Positions 1-7,381 are shown, counted from the stretch's first letter. The stretch: DNA of 62,301 nucleotides from Oscillospiraceae bacterium (GCA_900768125.1 CAAGBS010000028.1:1-62301), one strand, 5' to 3'. Translations and numbers: made by a program. Notes: a model not told the origin generated them from the letters alone.

Positions 1-100
1 ATGGGGATAATTTGATGGGTTTTATGCTGCATTTTCGATTGCTCAACTAAAACGTTAACTTTGACTTGCTCCCTGTGTCACGACGGCTCTGCTAGGCTAT

Positions 101-120
101 TTATTCAGCGTTTCCCTAAT
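101..120 (+). repeat. Copy of short interspersed repeat R1 (single end)
   Basis: The 20 bases TTATTCAGCGTTTCCCTAAT are identical to 15974-15993 and match both ends of the inverted-repeat element at 20099-20196. Only one end is recognisable here. The rest of 1-304 holds a hairpin (about 171-213) and no convincing gene. Confidence 0.6.
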
Positions 121-304
121 ATCGCCGATATTGCTAGCGAGAAGAACCGTGCCGCTCGGGCATAAAAAAGAGCCGCCTGACGTGTACCACCACGCCAGAC
201 GGCAAAGAACAATTCACCCACAACACCACATTGCAAGGTTGAAAAGCTCCACCGTTATTATACCACAAATGCGGCTGCTTTTCAACCGGAACAGGAGAAT
301 TTTT

Positions 305-613
305 ATGCAAAACTCTGTTTTTGAGGAAAACAGCCGCATTTCTGCGCCCAAATTTACCCCGCCCCGCATGGAAACCATGCAGAAAACCGCCGAGATTTTC
401 GGCGTGTCCTACTATTTCGTGCGTAAGATGGCGCTGAGCGGCAAAATAAACGCCGTCCGCATATCCGGGCGTATTCTGATAAACTGCGACAAATTCGCCG
501 ATTTCCTCAACAATGCCACGCTCCCCGCGCTGGAAGAACAGCCCGAACCGTCAAAGGGTATTCGTGATCTCTCAACATCGCCGATACACTACAATTCAGG
601 AAAGGCGGTGTGA
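305..613 (+). CDS. Excisionase-like helix-turn-helix DNA-binding protein
   Basis: A 102-residue protein. Residues about 22-65 resemble the winged helix-turn-helix of excisionase/MerR-like proteins: an alanine-glutamate-isoleucine-phenylalanine-glycine-valine turn, a recognition helix with YYFVRKMALSG, then an INAVRISGRILIN wing. Such proteins direct excision or regulate integrative elements, which fits the position in the integrated block. The reading frame is open upstream to 131, but the start at 305 is chosen because AGGAG lies 7 bases before it. Its stop overlaps the next start (GTGA), suggesting coupled translation. It could also be a plain transcription factor; the fold is recognised with good confidence, the excision role is inferred. 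Confidence 0.7.
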   Translation: MQNSVFEENSRISAPKFTPPRMETMQKTAEIFGVSYYFVRKMALSGKINAVRISGRILINCDKFADFLNNATLPALEEQPEPSKGIRDLSTSPIHYNSGKAV

Positions 614-837
614 TATCTATGTCTTTAACGTTCCGCGAAAGCGATGAACTTATTAAGTCTTTCATAGAAAGCGGCTGGAGCGAGATGTATGACGTCATTA
701 TGAGCGGCGCTGAAATTCATACAAATTGTTATGAATATGCTGAGGAGATTAATGCAGCGTTCTCGGATTCAACCGTATATCTTGAAAAGCCGGAAATCCA
801 TCATGCCAGGAAGAAAAGGAAACGGCACAAAAGGTAA
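610..837 (+). CDS. Small hypothetical protein
   Basis: A 75-residue protein starting at GTG 610, overlapping the preceding stop by four bases (GTGA), or at ATG 619. It is acidic in the first two thirds and ends in a basic tail rich in Arg, Lys and His (RKKRKRHKR), so it may bind nucleic acid. No family is recognised. It sits between the excisionase-like gene and the replication gene, so a role in element maintenance is possible but not shown. The tight overlap with its neighbour is the main support that it is translated. Confidence 0.5.
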   Translation: MISMSLTFRESDELIKSFIESGWSEMYDVIMSGAEIHTNCYEYAEEINAAFSDSTVYLEKPEIHHARKKRKRHKR

Positions 838-968
838 TATCATAGCGGCAGAGTGCAGAGCTTTGCCGCTGATTTTTCCAACTGAATAAATGTTGAAAAA
901 TGCGCGGAGTGCCGCGCTTGGCGGGCTTGTAATGAGTATTAACAATTCGACCAAACAGGGGTATAATA

Positions 969-1847
969 ATGAAATTCATACGGGAAAAACAGTATATCTG
1001 TATCAATGGAAATGGATATACTGAAACAGATATTTTTCAGATCAGCGATCCTCATGCGCGTAAACTTCCGAGAGCCAAAAAGGAGCGGCTGACTCTGCCG
1101 GCACAAAAGCGGCTCAACGAGGAGAACAGCCGCCGCGCACTTCGTCTTATTCTGAATGATAATTTTGTGCCCGGGGATTTCGATATTACCCTTACATATC
1201 AGGATAAGTATTTACCAGCCGATAAAAGAGCGGCGCACGATGATCTTATACGATATATCAGAAAGCTCCGGAGTATATACCAAAAGCACAAGAGAGTATT
1301 TAAGTACCTATATGTTACCGAGTTTGGGGAACGGCGCGACAGAATACATCATCATGTAATAGCCAGCCGTTCCGGCTTTAATCGGGACACAGTAGAAGAT
1401 ACATGGACATTAGGACGATCTAATGCCAAGCGTTTGCAGCCTGATAGAGATGGTACCTTTAACAAACTTGCCAACTACCTGATGAAAAGTATCGGGGATT
1501 CTGAGAAGTACGCCCGGACATGGAATTGTTCGCGTAATGTAAGCCGTCCGGATATGCGAATAAAAGATGATAAGATTTCTGCAAAGCAGCTCCGGGCGTT
1601 AGTTGAAGCAAAGCATAATGATGAATTAAAGACCGCTGCCGCCCGGCTCTATAACCTAAACAGTAAAGATATCATTGATGTATTTGTAGGAGCGAACGAG
1701 ATAACAGGGCTTGTATTTGTTAAGCTGCGTTATATGGATAGGAACAAAGGCAGACGGAAACCGCGCGGTTCTTCCTCGAAATCGTTTTGCAATCGCTTGC
1801 AAAAGCAGCGAGCGGCGCAAGGTACTGTCAGCATACCGCCCCCATGA
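969..1847 (+). CDS. HUH-type rolling-circle replication initiator
   Basis: A 292-residue protein with the layout of small replication proteins of the ORF2/G2P type. Residues 71-77 read FDITLTY (motif I strand), residues 127-129 are HHH in RIHHHVI (metal-binding HUH motif), and Y170 in NYLMKSI follows at the right distance as the candidate nicking tyrosine. Such enzymes nick one strand at the origin and stay covalently bound to the 5' end. The protein is basic and ends in a low-complexity tail. Its 3' end contains one copy of the 20-bp near-palindrome shared with 7481 and 8041, and a small palindrome (1847-1859) overlaps the stop; either may be part of the origin. Assignment to the superfamily is confident; substrate and origin are inferred. 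Confidence 0.75.
   Translation: MKFIREKQYICINGNGYTETDIFQISDPHARKLPRAKKERLTLPAQKRLNEENSRRALRLILNDNFVPGDFDITLTYQDKYLPADKRAAHDDLIRYIRKLRSIYQKHKRVFKYLYVTEFGERRDRIHHHVIASRSGFNRDTVEDTWTLGRSNAKRLQPDRDGTFNKLANYLMKSIGDSEKYARTWNCSRNVSRPDMRIKDDKISAKQLRALVEAKHNDELKTAAARLYNLNSKDIIDVFVGANEITGLVFVKLRYMDRNKGRRKPRGSSSKSFCNRLQKQRAAQGTVSIPPP
1785..1804. repeat. Near-palindromic repeat, copy 1
   Basis: TTTTGCAATCGCTTGCAAAA, with 8-base arms TTTTGCAA and TTGCAAAA around TCGC. It lies inside the 3' end of the replication gene and recurs at 7481-7500 (one change in the right arm) and 8041-8059. It is a candidate protein-binding site such as an iteron, operator or recombinase arm site. Confidence 0.7.
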
Positions 1848-2024
1848 GTGAGGCTCACTGACTCCCTATATCCGCATAGTTTTGCCTGAAAAAAACAGTC
1901 ACTTGAATTGAAATCGGATAGAAAAAACATCGCCTTGAATATGCTTGTTTTATTATTGCTTTTTTCAATCTGAATTGTGGCTGAAATCAGTAATTCCCTG
2001 ATATCAGACGTGTTTATCAGATCA

Positions 2025-2053
2025 TTGACAAGTGCATATAAAAGGCGTATAAT
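2025..2053 (+). promoter_or_regulatory. Consensus promoter without a downstream gene
   Basis: TTGACA (2025-2030), 17 bases, TATAAT (2048-2053). Downstream on this strand there are only a 15-codon and a 6-codon ORF and a 9-bp hairpin (2103-2137) before the 3' end of a convergent gene. It could drive a short RNA antisense to the leftward operon. Confidence 0.6.
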
Positions 2054-2090
2054 ATGGATATAAGAAAACCTAAAAGGATATGCTGGGCGA

Positions 2091-2137
2091 GAAAAACAAA
2101 ATCCTCGCCAAATCAGATAATAACTGAATTGGCGAGG
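2091..2137 (-). terminator. Terminator of the leftward small-gene operon
   Basis: On the minus strand the inverted repeat CCTCGCCAA/TTGGCGAGG (2103-2111 and 2129-2137) is followed by a T-rich run (ATTTTGTTTTTC). It lies just beyond the stop of the last leftward gene at 2163. Confidence 0.65.
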
Positions 2138-2162
2138 TGTTGAGTATGTTAATTATGGGACA

Positions 2163-2450
2163 TTAGCCGCTCATATCAATCGACTGTGCCACCATTGCGG
2201 CAGCCATGAGCCTAAGCCCGAGCTTTAGCCCCTGCTGAAAACCATGTCGTAACGCATTTGATTCGAGCTCACCGATAATATCACAGAGCATTCTCTCCTT
2301 ATCCGAACCCGGTTTAATACCTGTCATTTTAATGAAATCGTCATAATCGGTGTTGGCTTGTTCGCTCTGTTTAAACACTTTGTATAATTCCGGATAATCT
2401 CCGGAACTCAGAGCACAATAAAGTGCTTCAAAAATATCTTCACTTTTCAT
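2163..2450 (-). CDS. DUF6809-like small protein (paralogue 1)
   Basis: A 95-residue protein. Its C-terminal part (HGFQQGLKLGLRLMAAAM) is the helix typical of small Firmicute proteins of the DUF6809 kind, where a GF-x-x-G-x-x-L segment closes the protein. The same pattern (HGFEQGFKLAYKL) is found in the next upstream gene, so the two are paralogues. The start at 2450 is chosen over the longer frame to 2492 because AAAGGGG lies 7-8 bases before it. It is the last gene of the leftward operon. Function unknown; the family assignment is by resemblance only. Confidence 0.55.
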   Translation of the reverse strand: MKSEDIFEALYCALSSGDYPELYKVFKQSEQANTDYDDFIKMTGIKPGSDKERMLCDIIGELESNALRHGFQQGLKLGLRLMAAAMVAQSIDMSG

Positions 2451-2528
2451 AAATAACCCCTTTCGGTAATATTCAACAATGAGCGGCACCAACTGCGGTG
2501 AAATGCCTGTTGAGGTGGCCTTTTGTTC

Positions 2529-2801
2529 CTATTCGTTATTGTCGCACAGCATAGTTGCTGTCAGCTTATATGCTAGTTTGAACCCTTGTTCAAAACCGTG
2601 CTGTTCAGAGAGATAGGCTATATCCATGATTATCTCATCAATGGGGCGCTGCTGTTCGGGAGTCAATCCCTGCTCAGTATAAACATTGCTGAGTTTATCG
2701 TCAAATTCGCCGTATCCACAAAGCGGATCATACAACTTATTTGCTTTGTCGCAGTCTGACATTATGTTATCGAAAAGCACTTTCAAGATTTCGCTTGACA
2801 T
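2529..2801 (-). CDS. DUF6809-like small protein (paralogue 2)
   Basis: A 90-residue acidic protein with the same closing helix as its downstream neighbour (EQHGFEQGFKLAYKLTATM). Start ATG 2801 is preceded by AAAGGA; GTG 2807 in frame is an alternative. The two genes are 78 bases apart and probably arose by tandem duplication followed by divergence, since only the C-terminal halves align by eye. Function unknown. It lies in the leftward operon of accessory genes of the integrated element. Confidence 0.55.
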   Translation of the reverse strand: MSSEILKVLFDNIMSDCDKANKLYDPLCGYGEFDDKLSNVYTEQGLTPEQQRPIDEIIMDIAYLSEQHGFEQGFKLAYKLTATMLCDNNE

Positions 2802-2897
2802 GATCACAAATCCTTTCGTTCAGTCTTGACAAGAGCGGCACTGCATTGTACAATGATATAATGGGATAATAGATTGCAAATTAAGCCGCTCGTAGAG

Positions 2898-3101
2898 CTA
2901 TTCTATTACTTGGGTCTTGCAGGTCGAACACTGGGCGTGATAATGCCCGTTGAGCCTGCTCCGTGTGACTGTTGCCTTGCCGCCGCATATCGGGCATACA
3001 AACTCTGCCGCCGTGCCCCACGCTCTACCTTGTGCCGCCGCTGTTGCCCGGTAGAGGAACATGAACACTCGCTCCGCTCGGTCGTTCTGCTTGGCTGTCA
3101 A
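2898..3101 (-). CDS. Zinc-ribbon small protein
   Basis: A 67-residue protein with two cysteine pairs, CPICGG and CSTC, about 20 residues apart, as in zinc ribbons that bind nucleic acid or act as adaptors. TTG at 3101 is chosen as start because the strong site GGAGGTG ends 6 bases before it; GTG 3110 in the same frame overlaps that site and is too close. It follows the membrane-protein gene within the operon. No family beyond the zinc ribbon is recognised. Confidence 0.6.
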   Translation of the reverse strand: MTAKQNDRAERVFMFLYRATAAAQGRAWGTAAEFVCPICGGKATVTRSRLNGHYHAQCSTCKTQVIE

Positions 3102-3113
3102 GCCGCTCACCTC

Positions 3114-3365
3114 CTATGCTGCGTTTTTGTCGTGTTCTGCGGGTTCCGCTGCGTTTTCGCAGCATTCCGCCTCCTCCTGCTCCTCTGCTCTGAGCTCCTC
3201 GAGCTTACGCGCCGCTCTGATGAACCAGTAGCAGAACAGCAGCGCTATAACCGCGTTGAGCAGGTCGTGACCGTCCATTGTGTAGGGCTGACCTGCTATC
3301 AGGGAGAGCTCCGTGCGGAGCATGAGCCCCGCCGCCCCCGATAGGATATAGGGGATAGCTTTCAT
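3114..3365 (-). CDS. Small membrane protein
   Basis: An 83-residue protein with two hydrophobic stretches, at residues about 3-20 and 33-50 (LLNAVIALLFCYWFI), followed by an acidic, Glu-rich tail of about 30 residues. The start at 3365 has AAGGGGG 8 bases upstream and overlaps the stop of the 32-codon ORF before it (ATGA), which argues for translational coupling. The two-helix layout with a charged tail recalls phage and conjugative-element small membrane proteins, but no homologue is recognised. Confidence 0.55.
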   Translation of the reverse strand: MKAIPYILSGAAGLMLRTELSLIAGQPYTMDGHDLLNAVIALLFCYWFIRAARKLEELRAEEQEEAECCENAAEPAEHDKNAA

Positions 3366-3460
3366 GTGTTCGCCCCCTTTCCGCTGTTCCGGAGCTCCTC
3401 TGCGGTGAGGTAGTCCTCCGCCGCCTGCTCGAGCTGTCTGTAAAACTCCTCGTCTGTCAT
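3362..3460 (-). CDS. 32-residue small ORF in the operon
   Basis: Encodes a 32-residue acidic peptide (begins MTDEEFYRQLEQAAEDYL). It is supported by a Shine-Dalgarno site GGGGGTGAG 8 bases before the ATG at 3460 and by ATGA overlaps with both neighbours: its start overlaps the HIRAN gene stop, and its stop overlaps the membrane-protein start. The peptide is predicted to be one amphipathic helix. Function unknown. Confidence 0.5.
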   Translation of the reverse strand: MTDEEFYRQLEQAAEDYLTAEELRNSGKGANT

Positions 3461-3915
3461 GCGAGCCGCTCACCCCCTTTCCCTACCGATATGCCCACGT
3501 TCAGCCCGTATTTGAGGTAGTGCTCCGCGCCTCCGGTGACTGCCTCGAACTTGGCGAGCACCTGCTTGCCCTTGTCGAGGAGCGGCGCTATTGCCTCCGC
3601 GAGCTGCCTGTTCAGATAGCCCATGACCGCCGAGCCCTTGCCCTTAACGGCAGCTATAACCTGCACGGCGTTCTTGTCCGCTGCGTTCTCCGGCTCTCTG
3701 CGGAGCGTTATGCTTATCAGGTCGGCGCTGTACCGTGTCAGCCGGTAGAGGAGTGTCTGACGGTTCCCGCGGGTAACTCCGGCGGTGTTGGTGTGTATTA
3801 CGCGCTGCTTGACGGTTCTCCATGCTCTGCGCATTGCCTCCGAGCGGCTCACGCCCTGCTTAACGAGACAATTTGCTATTGTCAGCGCCCTGCTGTTCTT
3901 GCTGTCCTTGTTCAT
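3457..3915 (-). CDS. HIRAN-domain protein
   Basis: A 152-residue protein. Residues about 65-130 match the HIRAN pattern: LRREPENAADKNAVQV, then a strand and GYLNRQLAEAIAPLLDKG. HIRAN domains are small beta-barrel modules found in helicases and in stand-alone proteins of mobile elements, where they are thought to recognise DNA ends or damaged DNA. The N-terminal 45 residues are basic and helical. Start ATG 3915 has AGGAG 7 bases upstream. It is the second gene of the leftward operon and may process or protect element DNA; that role is inferred. Confidence 0.65.
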   Translation of the reverse strand: MNKDSKNSRALTIANCLVKQGVSRSEAMRRAWRTVKQRVIHTNTAGVTRGNRQTLLYRLTRYSADLISITLRREPENAADKNAVQVIAAVKGKGSAVMGYLNRQLAEAIAPLLDKGKQVLAKFEAVTGGAEHYLKYGLNVGISVGKGGERLA

Positions 3916-4043
3916 GTCGGTGCTCCTTTCGTTTTACTATCCTCTAAAATAACACTACTCTCAAACCTTTCGGTGTTGTCCCCCTGCGTGCCCGGGGTTG
4001 TGACCGGGCTCCCGCATTACCGGAAGGGCTTTCGCCCTGTCCG

Positions 4044-4250
4044 TCACTCTGCGATTTCTGCGATTAATGAGCAGAACTGCTCCGCTTTATATAAGGTCGT
4101 GAATATGAGGTCGTATACATCAGCGTCTTTTACCTTTTCGCCTATGACGCCGTATATGGTGTCGCCGTTCACTAGGTCAATGCAGTTAATCTTTAAGCCG
4201 TAGGTGTATTTAACTACCGATGTAGCCTTAACGGGTATGTTCAAGTTCAT
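4044..4250 (-). CDS. Hypothetical protein, first gene of the leftward operon
   Basis: A 68-residue protein with a mixed strand-helix composition and no recognised family. ATG 4250 has AAGGAG 8 bases upstream and lies directly downstream of the leftward promoter of the operator region at 4291-4409, so it is probably the first gene of the operon ending at 2163. The 128-base gap to the HIRAN gene holds a GC-rich imperfect repeat (about 3985-4035) and no ORF. Confidence 0.5.
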   Translation of the reverse strand: MNLNIPVKATSVVKYTYGLKINCIDLVNGDTIYGVIGEKVKDADVYDLIFTTLYKAEQFCSLIAEIAE

Positions 4251-4290
4251 TTCGTTTTCTCCTTTATCGGTGTTCCGCTCGCTCTTGAGC

Positions 4291-4409
4291 TTGATTATAT
4301 TATACTACATGTACATGTATAATTCAATAGACAGAGTTCACAAACATGTACATGAATATTCGTCTATTTTGCACATGTACATGATAGGCGAAAAGTAGTA
4401 TAATATAAT
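4291..4409. promoter_or_regulatory. Divergent promoters with three ACATGTACATG operators
   Basis: The palindrome ACATGTACATG occurs at 4307-4317, 4344-4354 and 4373-4383. The rightward promoter has TGTACA (4376-4381, inside the third copy) and TATAAT (4399-4404) with 17 bases between. The leftward side carries the mirror image of the same -10 region (about 4296-4306), abutting the first copy. A bound repressor would block both promoters. The likely ligand is the ribbon-helix-helix protein encoded at 4426. Confidence 0.7.
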
Positions 4410-4425
4410 GGGGAGGTGAAATAAT

Positions 4426-4623
4426 ATGCCGAAAACACAAGCAGAGCTGAAAAACGCATACGCAAAAAAAGCGTATGATGATGTACGCTTGCAGGTAAAA
4501 AAGGGCTCAAAGCAGGCGCTGCAAAAGGCAGCTGAGGACAAAGGACTTAAATTACAAGGATATATTAAAGCCGCTCTTAAAGAGCAGTATAGAACTGATA
4601 CGGGCGAGGAGATAGAGCTGTAA
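4426..4623 (+). CDS. Ribbon-helix-helix DNA-binding protein, probable autorepressor
   Basis: A 65-residue protein. After a basic N-terminal helix come a short strand (YDDVRLQVKKG) and two helices (KQALQKAAEDKGLKLQGYIKAALKEQY), as in Arc/MetJ-type dimers that bind palindromic operators. It starts after GGGGAGGTG (4410-4418). Its gene lies immediately behind three palindromic operators, so autoregulation and control of the divergent operon are likely. It also precedes a toxin-antitoxin pair and could add to that module's control. The fold is by pattern; the DNA target is inferred from position. Confidence 0.65.
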   Translation: MPKTQAELKNAYAKKAYDDVRLQVKKGSKQALQKAAEDKGLKLQGYIKAALKEQYRTDTGEEIEL

Positions 4624-4635
4624 AGGGGTGATTTT

Positions 4636-4839
4636 ATGAGTACAAGAGAGAGAGCACTGTGTATATTGGACGGTCTGACTGATGAACAGATAGAGGCATT
4701 TGTAACGCTGTTCGGCGGCTATAAGGGCGAGGAACCGAACGAGAAAACGCGGGCGGCTATGGAGGAGATAGAGAACGGCGGCGGCACATTGTTCACCGAC
4801 TCCACTGATGATTTGTTTAAGAGCCTTGCGGAGAATTGA
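4636..4839 (+). CDS. Antitoxin of a YafQ-type toxin-antitoxin pair
   Basis: A 67-residue acidic protein beginning MSTRERALCILDGLTDEQIEAFVTLF. This N-terminus is common among small antitoxins encoded in front of YafQ/RelE toxins in clostridia. It is short and lacks an obvious DNA-binding half, so DNA binding may be supplied by the ribbon-helix-helix protein 12 bases upstream. A GGGGTGA site precedes ATG 4636. Its stop is 2 bases before the toxin start. The antitoxin role rests on context and on the typical N-terminus. Confidence 0.65.
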   Translation: MSTRERALCILDGLTDEQIEAFVTLFGGYKGEEPNEKTRAAMEEIENGGGTLFTDSTDDLFKSLAEN

Positions 4840-4841
4840 CA

Positions 4842-5114
4842 ATGCTTGATGTACGCTTTTCGTCCATATTCAAAAAGGACTTTAAGACCTGCGCAAAGCG
4901 CGGCTACAAAATGGAACTGCTGCACGCTGCCATTGATACGCTGCGTATTCCCGCCGCTCTTCCGGAAAAGAATAAAGACCATCAGTTGACCGGGAACTAT
5001 TCCGGATATCGGGAATGTCACATCGAGCCTGATTGGCTCCTTGTTTATAAACAGACTCCCGGAGAGCTCCAGCTATACCGCACGGGTACCCATTCGGATT
5101 TATTCAAGAAATGA
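4842..5114 (+). CDS. YafQ-family mRNA interferase toxin
   Basis: A 90-residue RelE-fold toxin: ribosome-dependent mRNA cleavage, normally held inactive by the antitoxin. Family features are an N-terminal FSSIFKKDFKTCAKRG helix, HQLTGNYSGYRECHIEPDWLLVY in the sheet core (with the usual His and Asp) and a C-terminal TGTHSDLF containing the catalytic-site histidine. Length is normal for YafQ. ATG 4842 is chosen; the frame also has TTG at 4836 overlapping the antitoxin stop. A strong terminator follows at 5148-5183, so the RHH-antitoxin-toxin genes form one unit. Confidence 0.85.
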   Translation: MLDVRFSSIFKKDFKTCAKRGYKMELLHAAIDTLRIPAALPEKNKDHQLTGNYSGYRECHIEPDWLLVYKQTPGELQLYRTGTHSDLFKK

Positions 5115-5147
5115 GCAGCGGAGAGAACCAGAGCGCCGAGTAAAAAG

Positions 5148-5183
5148 AGAGCCGCTCCCGGAAACGGGGACGGCTTTTTTTCT
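5148..5183 (+). terminator. Intrinsic terminator of the YafQ module
   Basis: Stem with arms AGCCG-CCCG and CGGG-CGGCT around GAAA (about 5150-5176), followed by a run of seven T. It lies 34 bases after the toxin stop. Confidence 0.85.
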
Positions 5184-6611
5184 GTCTATCGGCGGTTGAG
5201 GTGCGGGGACTTTCGCCCAGTCCTCCGGTGGGGTGGCGAAACAGCGCACCATAGCTGCACGCAAAGTTGCGTTCAGTCCTCCCAAATTGGGAGAACCGGA
5301 GCGGCTCAAAGGGGCAGCGCGTTTTGCTACTCCCTTTCTGATAATTGTCCAAAAGTCCGCGCCACTCGTGTATTTGTAAGCCTGTGAGCGGCTTCCTGCA
5401 TGGTTAGTATTTTTGTAGGTACTTCCTGGCTGTTTTGGATCTGCGGGGCTGGGAGTGCACCTGTTTCTTCTGCAAAAATTGAATTTTATTCATTGTTTCG
5501 TTACGCTTTATTTGTAAAAACATGGATATATTAAGAAACATACTACATTATAAATCTTGATTCCCAAAATCGGAGTGTTAGCGAAATCAAAGAAGTTTGT
5601 GATTTCGCTTGTGAGCACTTGCGCCGTTCATTATGGGCTCTCTCATCTATTGGTATGAGTTATACTCTTTGCGAGGTTCGGGGGCTCTGAGGGGCTCCTG
5701 TGCGCTGTTTCGGGCTGTGCCGAAATAGCTATTGAGTTAGCGGTACTGACAACACCACTAGAGCGCCCACGCGAGCCTCTGAGCGCCGCTCTTACCGATA
5801 GAGGGGAAACTATACCTCCGTGCGTTCTCCGTGCGTTCCTGTGTGGTGTGAGCCTATAAGGTGAAGTCGCTTTGACTTCGCCTTGCTCCGTTCCATACGT
5901 CCCTCACATTGCCCCACGTACTTCTCCCATAATTAAGGGGTTGACGTGCTAGCATTTCCTAGCATGAGCGGCTCTCCGCTGCATGGATCCGGAGAGCCTC
6001 GCGCGAAAAGGTAATGTTTTGTCATGTTTTCCGACTGTTCCGGAGCTCCAGCTCTGGGCGGCGGATGTTCCCGGCTTTTATGTCGGGGACATCTCCGGAC
6101 GGGTGCAAATTGCGGCGGTTCTCTCTGTTCGCTCTCTGTTCGTTCAGCAAATCGGAGGATTTTCTCGGCGTTCCCTCGGCGTTCTTCTCGGAGTTCGTTG
6201 CTGTACCGAGCCTCCGGAACGGGCGCAAATTTGCGCTGGTTCTCTCACTTCGAGCCGCTCGCAGGGGCTGAACGTCGGCAGCAGCGGGGGCTTGCTTTTC
6301 CCCCTCTGATGTGGTATAATGTTCTTGTTGAGGTTCCGGTAGAAATATCCGGAGAGAGCCGCTCGTCTGGTCGCCAAATCAGGAGAGCGGCTCGTTTTAT
6401 TTATCCCCTCAAAAACCGCGATTTTTGCGGATTTAATGCTTGATTTTGCGGAAAATTCGCAAAATTGCCGTGTAATTTTCAAGTTTCGGCACATTTTATA
6501 ACGATTTTTCGATTTAATAGCCGCTTTTCCCATATTTGAGCCGGCATTTTTTCTCCCTATCGGGGAACTATAAAAAAACACGTGTAAATACATATTTTTT
6601 TGAAATACCTA
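5184..6611. other. 1.4-kb block without convincing genes, with structured repeats
   Basis: No reading frame here has a Shine-Dalgarno site, coding-like composition or a recognised family. What is visible: hairpins at 5581-5608 (GCGAAATCA/TGATTTCGC) and 5858-5884 (11 bp, AAGGTGAAGTC/GACTTCGCCTT), several copies of GAGCSGCTC (5299, 5966, 6252, 6356, 6385), the last two forming a long stem before GTTTTATTT, and an AT-rich stretch at 5460-5560. This could be an origin or transfer region, a non-coding RNA locus, or decayed genes. Confidence 0.45.
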
Positions 6612-6640
6612 TTGACATACGTGTTAATACGTGCTATAAT
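6612..6640 (+). promoter_or_regulatory. hicAB promoter with repeated ACGTGT-type sites
   Basis: TTGACA (6612-6617), 17 bases, TATAAT (6635-6640). ACGTGTTAATACGTG lies inside the spacer and ACGTGTAAATAC upstream (about 6581-6592); these are probable HicB operator half-sites. Transcription would start about 10 bases before the GAGGAGG site. Confidence 0.75.
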
Positions 6641-6664
6641 AGTATACAGAGAGGAGGTCATGAG

Positions 6665-6850
6665 GTGACATACGGAGAAATAAAGCGGCAGCTAAAGAAA
6701 ATCGGCTGTTACCTAGTCCGAGAGGGAAAACGCCACGAGCTATGGTACAGCCCAGTGACCGGCGAAACTTTCCCGGTAGGCAGACATAACGCCGAGGAGG
6801 TCAAGAACGGTACAGAGCAGAGCATAAGAAAAGCGGCGGGGCTGAAATAA
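6665..6850 (+). CDS. hicA: HicA-family mRNA interferase toxin
   Basis: A 61-residue double-stranded-RNA-binding-like protein that cleaves mRNA. It has the HicA signature: helix EIKRQLKKIGCYLVREGKRHELW with the catalytic histidine H24, then strand TFPVGRH and a C-terminal helix. GTG 6665 is the start because GAGGAGG (6651-6657) is 7 bases upstream and residues before it do not match the family. It is followed after 37 bases by hicB, the standard toxin-first order. The own promoter and likely operator lie just upstream. Confidence 0.85.
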   Translation: MTYGEIKRQLKKIGCYLVREGKRHELWYSPVTGETFPVGRHNAEEVKNGTEQSIRKAAGLK

Positions 6851-6887
6851 GCCCCCTAGCCGCTGGGCTATATAAGGAGGTTACACA

Positions 6888-7283
6888 ATGGCTAAATACG
6901 TATATCCGGCAATTTTCAAGCCCGAGAGTGAGGGCTATTCAATCACATTCCCCGATTTAAGCAACTGCTTTACGCAGGGCGAGGACATGGCGGACGGGCT
7001 CGAGGCAGCCTCTGACGCGCTGTGCTTGACCCTCTACAACATGGAGGAGAACGGCAAAGCAATCCCCGCAGCGAGTGACATTAAGGCGGTCAAGGCAGGA
7101 GAGGGCGAGCTCGTCACTCTGGTTATGTGCGATACGCTCGAGTATCGCCGCTACTACGATAACAAGGCGGTAAAGAAAACCCTCACAATTCCGGCATGGT
7201 TAAACACTATGGCAGAACGGGCGGGGCTGAACTTCTCGCAGGTGTTGCAGAACGGGCTGAAAAATGAGCTGCACGTGCAGTAA
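6888..7283 (+). CDS. hicB: HicB-family antitoxin
   Basis: A 131-residue protein with an N-terminal partial RNase-H-like domain (YPAIFKPESEGYSITFPDLSNCFTQGED, residues about 5-75) that sequesters the toxin, and a C-terminal DNA-binding segment (TLTIPAWLNTMAERAGLNFSQVLQNGL) of ribbon-helix-helix type that should repress the hicA promoter. AAGGAGG precedes ATG 6888. Length and layout are normal for HicB antitoxins of Firmicutes. Confidence 0.87.
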   Translation: MAKYVYPAIFKPESEGYSITFPDLSNCFTQGEDMADGLEAASDALCLTLYNMEENGKAIPAASDIKAVKAGEGELVTLVMCDTLEYRRYYDNKAVKKTLTIPAWLNTMAERAGLNFSQVLQNGLKNELHVQ

Positions 7284-7381
7284 TAAGGCAGAGGGGGCGC
7301 GGTGTGCGCTCCCTTTTGCGTTCTGCGCCGCTCTGGGCGCGTTTCTGGTCGGAGGGGTGTAATTTACCTATACCGCAAAAG

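Noticed and set aside
6144..6593. 149-codon ORF on the minus strand, and other ORFs in 5983-6593
   Set aside because: No Shine-Dalgarno site, low-complexity Arg/Pro/Ser composition, and they overlap hairpins and the hicAB operator region.
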